DNA of 64,000 bases from CAZEQJ01 sp964514385 (GTDB taxonomy: Bacteria; Bacteroidota; Bacteroidia; Cytophagales; Cyclobacteriaceae), in assembly GCA_964514385.1 (NCBI GenBank), contig CAZEQJ010000002.1, forward strand, positions 1-64,000, given 5' to 3'. Of this stretch, positions 25,656 through 34,264 are shown piece after piece. The stretch's first letter is position 1. Each line of letters begins with the position of its first letter. The position numbers and the translations under genes are program-made. Under the pieces are notes generated by a model. That model saw only the letters and a list, made by a program, of their open reading frames with translations, did no database searches and was not told where the DNA came from.

Positions 25656-26262
25656 GGATCTGCTCCTTTAAATAGGATACTAATATATCCAAACCTTTAC
25701 GAATCTCATCATTATTCACCAGTATGATATCGGATTGGTACATAAATGGCTGAATGTATTTTTGATAGGACTCATACACATGATGCCTGTATTTATGGAG
25801 TACATCCTCAGCATCATATCCCCGCTCTACCCAGTCTCGCTTTAGCCGGCGATGAAGTTTTACAGGCTCATCGGCGTGTATGAATACTTTCAGGTCAAAC
25901 TGATCACGTATAGACGGATCAAAAAAGGTAAAAATACCTTCCACAATCACCAGGGGTGCCGGTGTAAACTGCAACATTCTGGGAGTTACAGCCGGGTTAT
26001 TGTATGTGTATTCGAGACGCTCAAAAGCTTTGCCCTGCTGGATACATTTAAGGTCATCTGCCAGGTGATCAAGATACAGAGCATGCGGTGTGTCGAAGTT
26101 GGGATGACCGAATATGTCCTTTTCTATCTTCGTCAACGGTTTATAATAGTTATCGAGCGATATGAGTGTGGAAGGAATCCGGATAAGTTCGGCGATCCTT
26201 TCGGTAAGGTAGGTTTTGCCCGAACCCGTACCGCCGCAAATGCCGAGTAAGAATGGTTTCAT
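25645..26262 (-). CDS. udk: Uridine kinase
   Basis: Cytosolic enzyme of pyrimidine salvage that phosphorylates uridine and cytidine with ATP or GTP. The 205-residue product has the P-loop GICGGTGSGKTYL at about 8-20, the substrate loop LISLDNYYKPL (about 34-44), FDTPHALYLDHLADDL, VIVEGIFTFFD (Walker B-like) and the lid RRLKRDWVERGYDAEDV. Length is normal. It overlaps rdgB by 4 bases (ATGA) and trkA by 11, placing it inside the nrnA-to-trkA run. Confidence 0.95.
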   Translation of the reverse strand: MKPFLLGICGGTGSGKTYLTERIAELIRIPSTLISLDNYYKPLTKIEKDIFGHPNFDTPHALYLDHLADDLKCIQQGKAFERLEYTYNNPAVTPRMLQFTPAPLVIVEGIFTFFDPSIRDQFDLKVFIHADEPVKLHRRLKRDWVERGYDAEDVLHKYRHHVYESYQKYIQPFMYQSDIILVNNDEIRKGLDILVSYLKEQIHDQ

Positions 26263-26840
26263 GTTTTCTTTTTGAGAAAATCGACCAGTTTTTCAACCGC
26301 CAGTGCCCGATGACTGATCCTGTTTTTTTCTGTCATGGACATCTCTGCAAAAGTACGATCATATCCCTCAGGAACAAATACAGGATCGTATCCAAAGCCC
26401 TGGCTGCCGGCAGCATTGTCTGTAATCGTGCCAGGCACCACTCCCTCAAAATAATGAGTGGCCCCATCGTGGATGAGACAGATCACCGTCCTGAAGCGTG
26501 CTCTTCGATTTTGCTCCCCCTTCAGGTTTTCAAGCAGCAGCGCCATATTTTTGAGGTTATCTTTTTCCGGTCCGGCATAACGTGCCGAATATACACCAGG
26601 GGAATTGTGTAACGCTTCCACTTCCAGGCCGGTATCATCAGCAAAACAGCTTCTCCCAAAATGCTCGTTTATAAATGATGCCTTTAATAATGCATTTCCT
26701 TCAAGTGTTTCTGCCGTTTCAGGGATTTCTTCTGTCACCTTCAGATCATCAAGGGATATCAGCCGGATGTCACCAGGCATTTTCGCCTGGATTTCTTCAA
26801 GCTTATGGATATTATGCGTAGCAAAACAGATTTCCATCAA
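26259..26840 (-). CDS. rdgB: Non-canonical purine NTP pyrophosphatase (RdgB/HAM1)
   Basis: House-cleaning enzyme that hydrolyses ITP, dITP and XTP to the monophosphate, keeping deaminated purines out of DNA and RNA. The 193-residue product has the family signature ICFATHNIHKLEEI at the start (FATHN, here with His replacing the more common Gly), FADDTGLEVEAL (catalytic Asp) at about 67-78, PGVYSARYAG, and the C-terminal GFGYDPVFVPEGYDRTFAEM and ISHRALA blocks. The start overlaps the downstream end of the FKBP gene by 4 bases. Confidence 0.95.
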   Translation of the reverse strand: MMEICFATHNIHKLEEIQAKMPGDIRLISLDDLKVTEEIPETAETLEGNALLKASFINEHFGRSCFADDTGLEVEALHNSPGVYSARYAGPEKDNLKNMALLLENLKGEQNRRARFRTVICLIHDGATHYFEGVVPGTITDNAAGSQGFGYDPVFVPEGYDRTFAEMSMTEKNRISHRALAVEKLVDFLKKKT

Positions 26841-27706
26841 TCTATTCGGATAACCTCTACCTCAAATACCAGCGGACTGTAGGGGGGGATTGGAATATTG
26901 GCCAGTGATCTGGGCAATACGAGCTGCAGGTCATCATAGGCATAATCGGATGTGGTGTACAGGACAGCGGATGCCCCTGACTTTAATTCTGCAAAAACCA
27001 GATCCCAGCTTGAAATCACATTTCCAAGCCCAAGGTTAAATGAAAAGGACTGGGATCTGTCGAAGACCGTGCCATCGGTATATCGGCCGGTGTATGAAAC
27101 CGTGATGCGTTGCCCCTCTGTTGGAAGCTCACCAACCCCCTGATTGATCAATGTATATTTCACAGATGAATTGATGCTGTCGTTAATGACCAGTTCCTCT
27201 CTGGCAGCATACTCTTCCAGTAAACCGAGCTCAATCTGCTGCATTTCAGCCTCGGAATAAATGCCTGCTACCTCCATATTGATGATCAGATTGCTTCCTA
27301 TACCGTATGCCCAGGCACCCGGGATGATCATTTTTACCTTATCTCCTGTGGTCAGAAACTGACAAACCTGTGTAATGATAGACGGATATATTCCGTTTTG
27401 GGTATTTCGGAAATAAAGCGGCGATCCACCAAAATCCATGGAATCAAGCTTCACGCCATCTAGTCTGAAAACTTCGATATACGCCGCTACTACATCACGC
27501 TCACGGATGCTGTCTCCTGGCTGATCATCGTAGACAGCATAGAAAACACCATTTGGCGTCTCGTTATATGTCAGGGAGTCGAGCGCTACATAATCCCTTA
27601 TCCTTGTCAGGTCCGAATCCGGCATTTCCTCGCTCAGACAAGAGGTGAACAGCACGATCACCAGTGTCGCGGCTATTATTTCAAAGAGTTTCTCTGTTCT
27701 CATCAT
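26837..27706 (-). CDS. FKBP-type peptidyl-prolyl isomerase lipoprotein
   Basis: A 289-residue lipoprotein (lipobox LFTSC, Cys23) with a C-terminal FKBP domain at about 190-289: RITVSYTGRYTDGTVFDRS, FSFNLGLGNVISSWDLVFAEL and PYSPLVFEVEVIRID. An N-terminal domain at about 60-155 looks like a worn FKBP copy (GDKVKMIIPGAWAYGIG). The active domain departs from consensus, with VISSWD in place of VIxGWE and no AYG loop (DYAYDDL), so isomerase activity may be weak and it may act as a chaperone. Two adjacent ATG codons compete for the start. It overlaps the next upstream FKBP gene by 26 bases. Confidence 0.88.
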   Translation of the reverse strand: MMRTEKLFEIIAATLVIVLFTSCLSEEMPDSDLTRIRDYVALDSLTYNETPNGVFYAVYDDQPGDSIRERDVVAAYIEVFRLDGVKLDSMDFGGSPLYFRNTQNGIYPSIITQVCQFLTTGDKVKMIIPGAWAYGIGSNLIINMEVAGIYSEAEMQQIELGLLEEYAAREELVINDSINSSVKYTLINQGVGELPTEGQRITVSYTGRYTDGTVFDRSQSFSFNLGLGNVISSWDLVFAELKSGASAVLYTTSDYAYDDLQLVLPRSLANIPIPPYSPLVFEVEVIRID

Positions 27707-28676
27707 TTAATAGTTGTACATCAAATGCCAGGACACTGTTAGGCGGTATTTTATCCCCGGCAGCCTGATTCCCATAAGCAAATGTAGAGGGAATGTATAT
27801 GGTCGCCCTGGTGCCCAGCGGCAGGCGTGTCAGCACATAGTCCCATCCTGTGATTACCTGCCCAAGACCCACCCTGAATGTAAAAGGTTGGTAAGGGCGG
27901 TTCTGGTTATAAATTCCTCCTTTTCTGGCTTCTTCTTCAATGTTTGTGTCAAACAGGGTGCCATCCAGCAGATATCCTTTGTAATTCACATTTATGGAGC
28001 TGCCTGGTGCTGGCACTTCGCCATTTCCTTCTTCATGGATGATATACTGAATGCCATAGGGTGTGGTTTCTGCCTCAACTCCCTTTTGTTCAAGATATTG
28101 ATTGATTTTATCTGTATCAGCCTGAATGGTAAGTGACTCTGACGTCAACAGGTTATCCATACGTTCCACCACCCCTTCGTAGGCCTGCTGTTGCTGTACT
28201 TTCATGAAATTCTGCCGCCATTCTTCGTAGGCTTCTTTTTCAATTGTTTCCCGGAAGCCAATAAATAATCTTACCTGATCCTCGCCCTTCATATAGGGTG
28301 GAATGCCCTGCGCACCTATGCCGGTAAAGAAACGGCCGGCTGGCATAAGATATTCTACAGAATCCCCCGGTTTCAGATCACCAAATATGTAGTCAAAAGG
28401 CGAATAAAAATTAGGTGGTCGTTTCATATAAACGCTACCGCCGTAAATATCGGAGGTGTATAACAGTGAATCGGGGCTACCTTTTTTATAATAGGCAATA
28501 TTCAGCATCATGTACGAGTTTTCGGCTGGCAGTTCACCTTCCCCTTCCCTGATCATGCGGTACTGGTTGCCTTCGCTGTCCGTCTCATATTTTACCTGAT
28601 TGCAGCTGAACAAGGAACCTGTAATTGCGGCTGCCATCAGGCTTAGCCCGATGAATCTTTTAATCCTGTAATGCAT
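27681..28676 (-). CDS. FKBP-type peptidyl-prolyl isomerase lipoprotein, GldI-like position
   Basis: A 331-residue lipoprotein (lipobox LFSC, Cys25) with a worn FKBP-like domain at about 45-150 and a canonical FKBP domain at about 225-325: INVNYKGYLLDGTLFDTN, FRVGLGQVITGWDYVLTRL, ATIYIPSTFAYGNQ and IPPNSVLAFDVQLL. In gliding Bacteroidota the FKBP lipoprotein GldI lies beside a DHH phosphoesterase gene and ndk, the same order as here (ndk, nrnA, FKBP), so this is a candidate GldI-type chaperone for T9SS or gliding proteins. The synteny link is from memory and should be treated as inference. Confidence 0.88.
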   Translation of the reverse strand: MHYRIKRFIGLSLMAAAITGSLFSCNQVKYETDSEGNQYRMIREGEGELPAENSYMMLNIAYYKKGSPDSLLYTSDIYGGSVYMKRPPNFYSPFDYIFGDLKPGDSVEYLMPAGRFFTGIGAQGIPPYMKGEDQVRLFIGFRETIEKEAYEEWRQNFMKVQQQQAYEGVVERMDNLLTSESLTIQADTDKINQYLEQKGVEAETTPYGIQYIIHEEGNGEVPAPGSSINVNYKGYLLDGTLFDTNIEEEARKGGIYNQNRPYQPFTFRVGLGQVITGWDYVLTRLPLGTRATIYIPSTFAYGNQAAGDKIPPNSVLAFDVQLLNDENRETL

Positions 28677-29682
28677 TTATCAATTGTTGTTTATAGTCAG
28701 ATAATATACGTATGATTTCATCCCTCGTTTTTTCAGGGGGCATCTCGCTGATACCTCCGGCGGCATTTTTATGTCCCCCACCTGAGAAATGCTTTCTTGC
28801 CAGCTCATTTACAGAGAAGTCTCCGGTAGAGCGGAATGACAGCTTTACCTTGCCGTCCTTTTCAATAACGGTGAAGGCAAGTACGATATCTTCAATGCTG
28901 AGCGCATAATTTACCAGCCCCTCTGTATCCCCGTTTTCGGAATTGAATCGTTCAAGGTCTTCTTTGGTCACCACAATGTAGGCGGTGTGGAGTTCCTTCA
29001 GGATGGTCAGCTTTTCATTCAGCATATAACCAAGAAAGCGCAGCCTTCTCTCTGTATTTGTGTCATAAATCAGCTTTGCAACACGTGAGACATTTGCGCC
29101 ATATTTTATCAGCCGTGATACAACCTCATGCACATTTTGTGTCGTGTTGGGGTGCTTAAAAGAGCCTGTATCTGTCATGATGCCGGCGTAAAGTGCGTTG
29201 GCCATATCAGGGTCAATACGTGCAGCGTCTTGCATCCACTTTTCAATAAACTCTACAATGAGTTCGGCTGTGGCAGCTGCCTGGGTAGACCAAAGCGAGG
29301 CATCACTGAAACCAGAAGGCTCCAGGTGATGATCAATCATCACCTTAAATGCCGGCGCTTCAGACACGGTTTTTTCAAGATCGCCAATGCGATTCAATGC
29401 ATTGAAATCTAAGCAAAAAATGATGCCGGCACGTCTGACTGCATCGGCAGCGGATTTTTCATTTTTTTCAAAATTGATCACGTCCACATCGTGAACCATC
29501 CATTCCAGAAAGCGGGGATAATCGTTTGGTACGATGATCACAGGACGGCACCCCAGCTTTTTCAGATAGAGATACAGACCAACGGAAGATCCCAGTGCAT
29601 CTGCATCCGGGCTCAGGTGGGTAGTGATCACGACTTCCTGACCCTCCCGGAGTAACTCTTTTAAACCATCAAAATTCTGCAT
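28660..29682 (-). CDS. DHH-family phosphoesterase, NrnA-type nano-RNase/pAp phosphatase
   Basis: A 340-residue cytosolic enzyme that degrades 2-5 nt RNAs and dephosphorylates pAp with Mn2+. DHH motifs are present: TTHLSPDADALGSSVGLYLY (motif I, about 20-39), IIFCLDFNALNRIG (motif II), VMIDHHLEPSG (motif III, DHH), and GIMTDTGSFKHPNT. The DHHA1 end has the GGGHKNAAGG substrate motif (about 304-313). Length is normal. Start overlaps nothing; it is divergent from ndk with a shared promoter region of about 175 bases. First gene of the - strand run that continues through two FKBPs, rdgB, udk and trkA. Confidence 0.94.
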   Translation of the reverse strand: MQNFDGLKELLREGQEVVITTHLSPDADALGSSVGLYLYLKKLGCRPVIIVPNDYPRFLEWMVHDVDVINFEKNEKSAADAVRRAGIIFCLDFNALNRIGDLEKTVSEAPAFKVMIDHHLEPSGFSDASLWSTQAAATAELIVEFIEKWMQDAARIDPDMANALYAGIMTDTGSFKHPNTTQNVHEVVSRLIKYGANVSRVAKLIYDTNTERRLRFLGYMLNEKLTILKELHTAYIVVTKEDLERFNSENGDTEGLVNYALSIEDIVLAFTVIEKDGKVKLSFRSTGDFSVNELARKHFSGGGHKNAAGGISEMPPEKTRDEIIRILSDYKQQLINALQD

Positions 29683-29822
29683 GGGGATATGTTGAAAACT
29701 ATGCTATCGTATAGATTGCAATTTCACAGGTATGTTTCAATGCGCAAAGATAGGAGGGTGACTGACCATTACAAAGTATGCAGATATATTTTTGAAGATG
29801 TCACTCATGTGAATAATCCTGT

Positions 29823-29830
29823 TAATTTTG
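29823..29830 (+). promoter_or_regulatory. Possible -7 element for ndk
   Basis: TAATTTTG fits the Bacteroidota -7 consensus TAnnTTTG and lies 27 bases before the ndk start codon. No good -33 TTTG is present at the usual distance (nearest is about 28 bases upstream), so this is weak. Confidence 0.35.
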
Positions 29831-29857
29831 CGGGCAAATCAATAAAATTCATTCAAC

Positions 29858-30277
29858 ATGGCAGGAAACAGAACTTTCACAATGATAAAACCTGATGCGT
29901 TTAGTGCCGGCAACTCAGGAGCAATCATCAAAATGATAGAAGAGGCGGGCTTCACTATTCGTGCCGCCAGACTGACAAAACTTTCTGAAGAAAGGGCAGG
30001 GCAGTTTTATGCTGTCCACAAGGAACGTCCGTTTTACAATGATTTGTGTGCTTATATGTCGTCAGGTCCGATTATCGCGATGATCCTGGAAAAGGATAAT
30101 GCGGTTGCAGATTTCAGAAAACTCATTGGTGCTACCAACCCTGCTGACGCTGAGGAGGGTACTATCCGTAAATTATTTGCAAAATCTATAGAAGCCAACG
30201 CTGTTCACGGTTCAGATTCTGATGAAAATGCCGCTATTGAAGGAAGCTTCTTTTTCTCTGCAACGGAAATCTATTAA
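29858..30277 (+). CDS. ndk: Nucleoside diphosphate kinase
   Basis: Cytosolic enzyme that balances NTP and dNTP pools by ping-pong phosphate transfer through a phospho-histidine. The 139-residue product shows TFTMIKPDAF at the start, RPFYNDLCAYMSSGPIIAMI, GATNPADAEEGTIRK, and the catalytic NAVHGSDSDENAAIE block (His near residue 117). The start at 29858 matches the family N-terminus (MAGNRTFTMI). A terminator follows 10 bases after the stop. Confidence 0.97.
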   Translation: MAGNRTFTMIKPDAFSAGNSGAIIKMIEEAGFTIRAARLTKLSEERAGQFYAVHKERPFYNDLCAYMSSGPIIAMILEKDNAVADFRKLIGATNPADAEEGTIRKLFAKSIEANAVHGSDSDENAAIEGSFFFSATEIY

Positions 30278-30287
30278 CCGGAAAACC

Positions 30288-30314
30288 GACCCTGCTTTTT
30301 GCAGGGTCCTTTTT
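30288..30314 (+). terminator. Terminator after ndk
   Basis: GACCCTGC (30288-30295) pairs with GCAGGGTC (30301-30308) around five T, followed by CTTTTT. It separates ndk from the convergent GH31 gene and may also work weakly for that gene, where TTTT follows the stem on the other strand. Confidence 0.85.
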
Positions 30315-32727
30315 AGTTTATGGTGATCTCTGAAAATGTAAGAGGCACTATGGCGAAGATACTTCGGTTTTCGAAAATCAGATTTTCCTGATTCCCGTCT
30401 ATGGTGATGGTTCGCACACCCTCCGGAAAACCATGAAGATATAACCTGAACCGACTGTATTCCGGTACAAAATCTCCCTCAGTCAATTGTGTTAACTTCA
30501 GTATGCCTTTACTGATTTTGGTCTCGAACCGTCGGATACAATAGTCACCCTTGGCATAATTCAAGGTGGTGCCATCATCCTCATAAAGGATACTATTGCG
30601 CGAGCCATAATAGAGGTGCAGATCAAGTTCGTCCAGCTTTTTTTCTCCCACATATTGCATAGCCGGTGACAACGGGATGATAGCTCCAGCCCGGACAAAC
30701 ATGGGTATCTGATTCAGCGGAGCATCTACCCACACTTCTTCCTTATCACCCTCAATGCGCTCGTCGGTCCAGAAGTAATACCATTCACCATCGGGCACAT
30801 ACATCCATCGTCCGTCAGAGCCTTCCTGGCTGATCGGGCATACCAGTATATGGTCTCCAAATACAAATTCCTCCATACGCTGATAGGTTTCCGGGTCTTT
30901 TTGATCTACATAGAAAAGCGGCTTAATCGCTGGAGTGTATTCTTTGACATACTGATAGGTAGTCGTGTATATGTAGGGGAGGAGCTTATAACGCATTTCA
31001 ATGACCTCGCGAATAACCGGCAGGCTTTCCTCACCAAAAGACCAGGGCTCCTGATCGCCATGATCACCGGAGCTGTGTACCCTGTAAAATCCGTGGAAAA
31101 GGCCAAGTTGCAGCCACCGGATAAAGAGTTCCGCATCCGGCTGATCGACAAATCCTCCTATATCACTTCCGGCAAATGAAAATCCACAAATGCTAAGCCG
31201 CTGCATCTGAATATTGGCAATTTTCAGATGATCCCAGCTTGCCTTATTATCGCCTGTCCAGGTAGCACCATACCGCTGACCACCGGCATAGGTCGACCGT
31301 GTAAGTGTAAATGGACGCTTTTCCTCCGTAGCCCGCTTAAAACCTTCGTATGTAGCGCGGTGCATCTGCATGCCATAGACATTATGTCCTTTGCGGTGAC
31401 TGCAGGGGTGGCCGTCGTAGTCGTGTCGTACATCATACGGGAAAGTGCCCATCTCAAACATGGCAGGTTCATTCATGTCATTCCATACTCCATCAATGCC
31501 GGTAGACAGAAAATCAGGGAAAAGCGAAGCCCACCAGTCTCTGGCTTCAGGAAGTGTATAATCGGGGAAATGACATAAACCCGGCCACACACTGCCTCTC
31601 AGGTAGGCTCCATCCATACGTTTACAGAAAATATCCCTTTCCACACCCTGACTGAATACAAAATAATCACGATCGATTTTAATACCGGGATCAATGATGA
31701 CTACTGATTTGAAACCCTGATCATGTAGCTCACTGATCATACGCGCCGGATCGGGAAATCGTGATTTATCCCAGGTGAAGCAGCGGTATCCGTCCATATA
31801 GTCAATATCAATATGGATGACGTCGCATGGAATCTTCTTGTCCCTAAATGTTTTGGCCAGGTCTTTCACTACCTTTTCAGGGTAATAACTCCATTTGCTC
31901 TGATGGTAGCCAAGGCTCCATTTGGGGGGCATTTCAGGTACTCCCGTAAGACGATGATAATCTCGCGATACTTCCAGTAGCTCTGGACCGTAAATAAAAT
32001 AATAATTCATTTCACCCCCCTGCGCCCAGAAGCTGTAAACATTGGGGCGCTCGTGACCCAAATCAAAGAAGGTGCGGAATGAGTTATCGAAAAATATACC
32101 ATATGCCCGTTTATGGTGCAGGCCTACAAGGAACGGGATGTTTTTGTAGATGGGATCGGTGTCACTTTCAAAAGCATAAGTATCAGAACCCCACATCTGA
32201 AAACGCTTTCCCCTGAGGTTGCTTGCAGCCGGCTTATCACCAAGACCATAGAAGTTTTCACTACCCAGTATCTTCTTTGTACAGATTACAATGTTGCCAC
32301 CATATTTGGGATGACTTTCCCAATGAAAGCCAGCTTCATCTTCCGAAATCGTATAGCCCTCCTTATCCAGGATTTTGATGGAAAGCTTGTCTTTTGACAC
32401 CATTACATCCAGTACCGGCGTTGAGACGATGCCATGGGAGCCCTCTACTTCCCGAAATTCAACTGTAGTCGGACTTAGCTTATGACCGGGATCGATAGCA
32501 TAGGAAAAGTCATCTTCGAAAATGGTATGGTTGGCATACCGGAACCGAATGATTTTATCGCTCACAACATAGACGGCCAGGGTCGTCTCTTCACAATAAA
32601 AATATACAACGTTGTCTTTTTTTTCAGCTTTGTGATAGCCGCCCGGGTATATTTTTACCGGTGATTGATCCCCATGGAAGTTTTCCATGTAGTTACCCTG
32701 AAAATCACCATCTTTTTGAGTTGTCAT
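30313..32727 (-). CDS. GH31 alpha-glucosidase
   Basis: An 804-residue glycoside hydrolase of family 31 that releases glucose from alpha-glucans. It has no signal peptide, so it probably acts in the cytosol on maltodextrins or glycogen fragments. The N-terminal beta-sandwich is followed by a catalytic barrel with PKWSLGYHQSKWSYY, the nucleophile in DGVWNDMNEPAMF (Asp417), the acid/base in TWTGDNKASWDHL (Asp493) and DIGGF, then the C-terminal beta domains. Length is normal. The gene is divergent from the GT4/GH57 pair across about 170 bases, so the three form an alpha-glucan group. Confidence 0.95.
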   Translation of the reverse strand: MTTQKDGDFQGNYMENFHGDQSPVKIYPGGYHKAEKKDNVVYFYCEETTLAVYVVSDKIIRFRYANHTIFEDDFSYAIDPGHKLSPTTVEFREVEGSHGIVSTPVLDVMVSKDKLSIKILDKEGYTISEDEAGFHWESHPKYGGNIVICTKKILGSENFYGLGDKPAASNLRGKRFQMWGSDTYAFESDTDPIYKNIPFLVGLHHKRAYGIFFDNSFRTFFDLGHERPNVYSFWAQGGEMNYYFIYGPELLEVSRDYHRLTGVPEMPPKWSLGYHQSKWSYYPEKVVKDLAKTFRDKKIPCDVIHIDIDYMDGYRCFTWDKSRFPDPARMISELHDQGFKSVVIIDPGIKIDRDYFVFSQGVERDIFCKRMDGAYLRGSVWPGLCHFPDYTLPEARDWWASLFPDFLSTGIDGVWNDMNEPAMFEMGTFPYDVRHDYDGHPCSHRKGHNVYGMQMHRATYEGFKRATEEKRPFTLTRSTYAGGQRYGATWTGDNKASWDHLKIANIQMQRLSICGFSFAGSDIGGFVDQPDAELFIRWLQLGLFHGFYRVHSSGDHGDQEPWSFGEESLPVIREVIEMRYKLLPYIYTTTYQYVKEYTPAIKPLFYVDQKDPETYQRMEEFVFGDHILVCPISQEGSDGRWMYVPDGEWYYFWTDERIEGDKEEVWVDAPLNQIPMFVRAGAIIPLSPAMQYVGEKKLDELDLHLYYGSRNSILYEDDGTTLNYAKGDYCIRRFETKISKGILKLTQLTEGDFVPEYSRFRLYLHGFPEGVRTITIDGNQENLIFENRSIFAIVPLTFSEITIN

Positions 32728-32896
32728 ATCATAAAAATTCTTTGCGAATTATGAAAGAAATCAGTGAAGGTGCAAAACAGTGTAAGAAAATTTATGAGAT
32801 ATGTAATATTTTAAAATACTCAAACATAGACAATACTTTTTTGGGCAGGAATATGTATTTTTCAACAAAAATTTCCATCGTCTCAACTGCTTAAGT

Positions 32897-34264
32897 ATGA
32901 AGAAAAAATGGAATATCCTGATGCTGGGGTGGGAGTTTCCGCCGGTAATTAGCGGAGGACTGGGGATAGCCTCTCAGGGTCTTGCTACAGCACTTGCCAA
33001 AAATCACAACGTCACATTTATCCTACCCAAAACCACCGGTGAGGATATGCCGGGCCATCTGAAGCTTCTGGGCCTCAATCAGGCATCTCTTTTTAAAGAC
33101 AGGACAATCACAGAATCTGTGCATGAAGAAGAAAAGCCCGCAGACATTTCTGCCTCCAGGTTGATTTTTGAAGAAATTGCACTCGAAGCCTTTCCTTATG
33201 AAAATGAGGAAGATATTCCACTGACTTCAGAAAAAACAATCTCCGTCACAACGGAGTCCCGACCCGAAAAGGTGACTCAAAAACAGGCAGAACTACACGA
33301 AACACCTGAAAGTATTTTGTCTGAAGAGCTGTTTGAAAAAAGTGAGCTCTACGGCAAAAAGCTCGTGGAAAAATCCATCCAGTATGCCCGGCTTTCAAAA
33401 AAGCTGGCCGGCGATCTGACATTTGATGTCATTCATGCACATGACTGGATGACCTTTCTGGCAGGCATCGAAATCAGAAAGGTATCCAAAAAGCCACTTG
33501 TGCTCCATGTGCATTCCCTGGCCTATGACCGTGAAGGCCCCAATTCAAGAAGCTGGACTTTCGAGCTGGAAAAACATGCATTTCAACAAGCTGACATGAT
33601 TCTGGCTGTAAGTAACTATACTGCCGATGTGATCCAGGCACAATATGGTGTTGACCGTACAAAGATAGCAGTGGTTTACAATGCCCTCGGCCCCATGATG
33701 ACAGGCAAGGCGAAAAAGAAGATAAAAGAGAAACTGGTACTTTTTGTAGGACGCATTACCTCACAGAAGGGGCCTGAGTTTTTTCTCCAGATAATACAGG
33801 AGGTGGTTAGCTCGTATCCCGATGTCCGGTTTTTATTTGCCGGCTCCGGCGATCAGCTCAAAAAACTGATTGAGTCTGCAGCAGATAAAAAAATAGCGGG
33901 TAAAGTTTCGTTTTCCGGCTTTGTGCCAAGAGCAGAGGTGTTTGACCTATATGCTATGGCAGATATATATGTAATGCCCTCTGTTTCGGAGCCATTTGGA
34001 CTTACCGCCCTTGAAGCGGCACACAGTGGCATTCCTGTGATCATTACCAACCAGTCCGGCGTTGCAGAGGTAATGCCTCATGCACTCAAAGCGGATTATG
34101 GCGACACCGACACCTTTGTGCAGCATATACTGACCCTGCTCAGGGATGAAAAGGAAGGTGAAAAACGGGTAAAGCAGACGCTAAAATCCATCCAAAAGCT
34201 GAGTTGGGACAATTCTGCGAAGCAGGCAATAGGCATATATGAGCGACTGACAGAAAATGCCTGA
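32897..34264 (+). CDS. Glycosyltransferase family 4, glycogen-synthase-like
   Basis: A 455-residue GT-B glycosyltransferase. The N-terminal KKWNILMLGWEFPPVISGGLGIASQGL block is that of starch/glycogen synthases, and the C-terminal half has VLFVGRITSQKGPEFFLQ, FAGSGDQL, VSFSGFVPRAEVFDLYAMADIYVMPSVSEPFGLTALEAAHSG with the nucleotide-sugar Glu pair (E7E type). An insert at about 75-150 is rich in Glu/Lys and unlike the rest. In Bacteroides a GT4 glycogen synthase sits next to a GH57 enzyme, as here, so synthesis of storage alpha-glucan from a sugar nucleotide is the likely job. It overlaps the GH57 gene by 8 bases. Confidence 0.9.
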   Translation: MKKKWNILMLGWEFPPVISGGLGIASQGLATALAKNHNVTFILPKTTGEDMPGHLKLLGLNQASLFKDRTITESVHEEEKPADISASRLIFEEIALEAFPYENEEDIPLTSEKTISVTTESRPEKVTQKQAELHETPESILSEELFEKSELYGKKLVEKSIQYARLSKKLAGDLTFDVIHAHDWMTFLAGIEIRKVSKKPLVLHVHSLAYDREGPNSRSWTFELEKHAFQQADMILAVSNYTADVIQAQYGVDRTKIAVVYNALGPMMTGKAKKKIKEKLVLFVGRITSQKGPEFFLQIIQEVVSSYPDVRFLFAGSGDQLKKLIESAADKKIAGKVSFSGFVPRAEVFDLYAMADIYVMPSVSEPFGLTALEAAHSGIPVIITNQSGVAEVMPHALKADYGDTDTFVQHILTLLRDEKEGEKRVKQTLKSIQKLSWDNSAKQAIGIYERLTENA

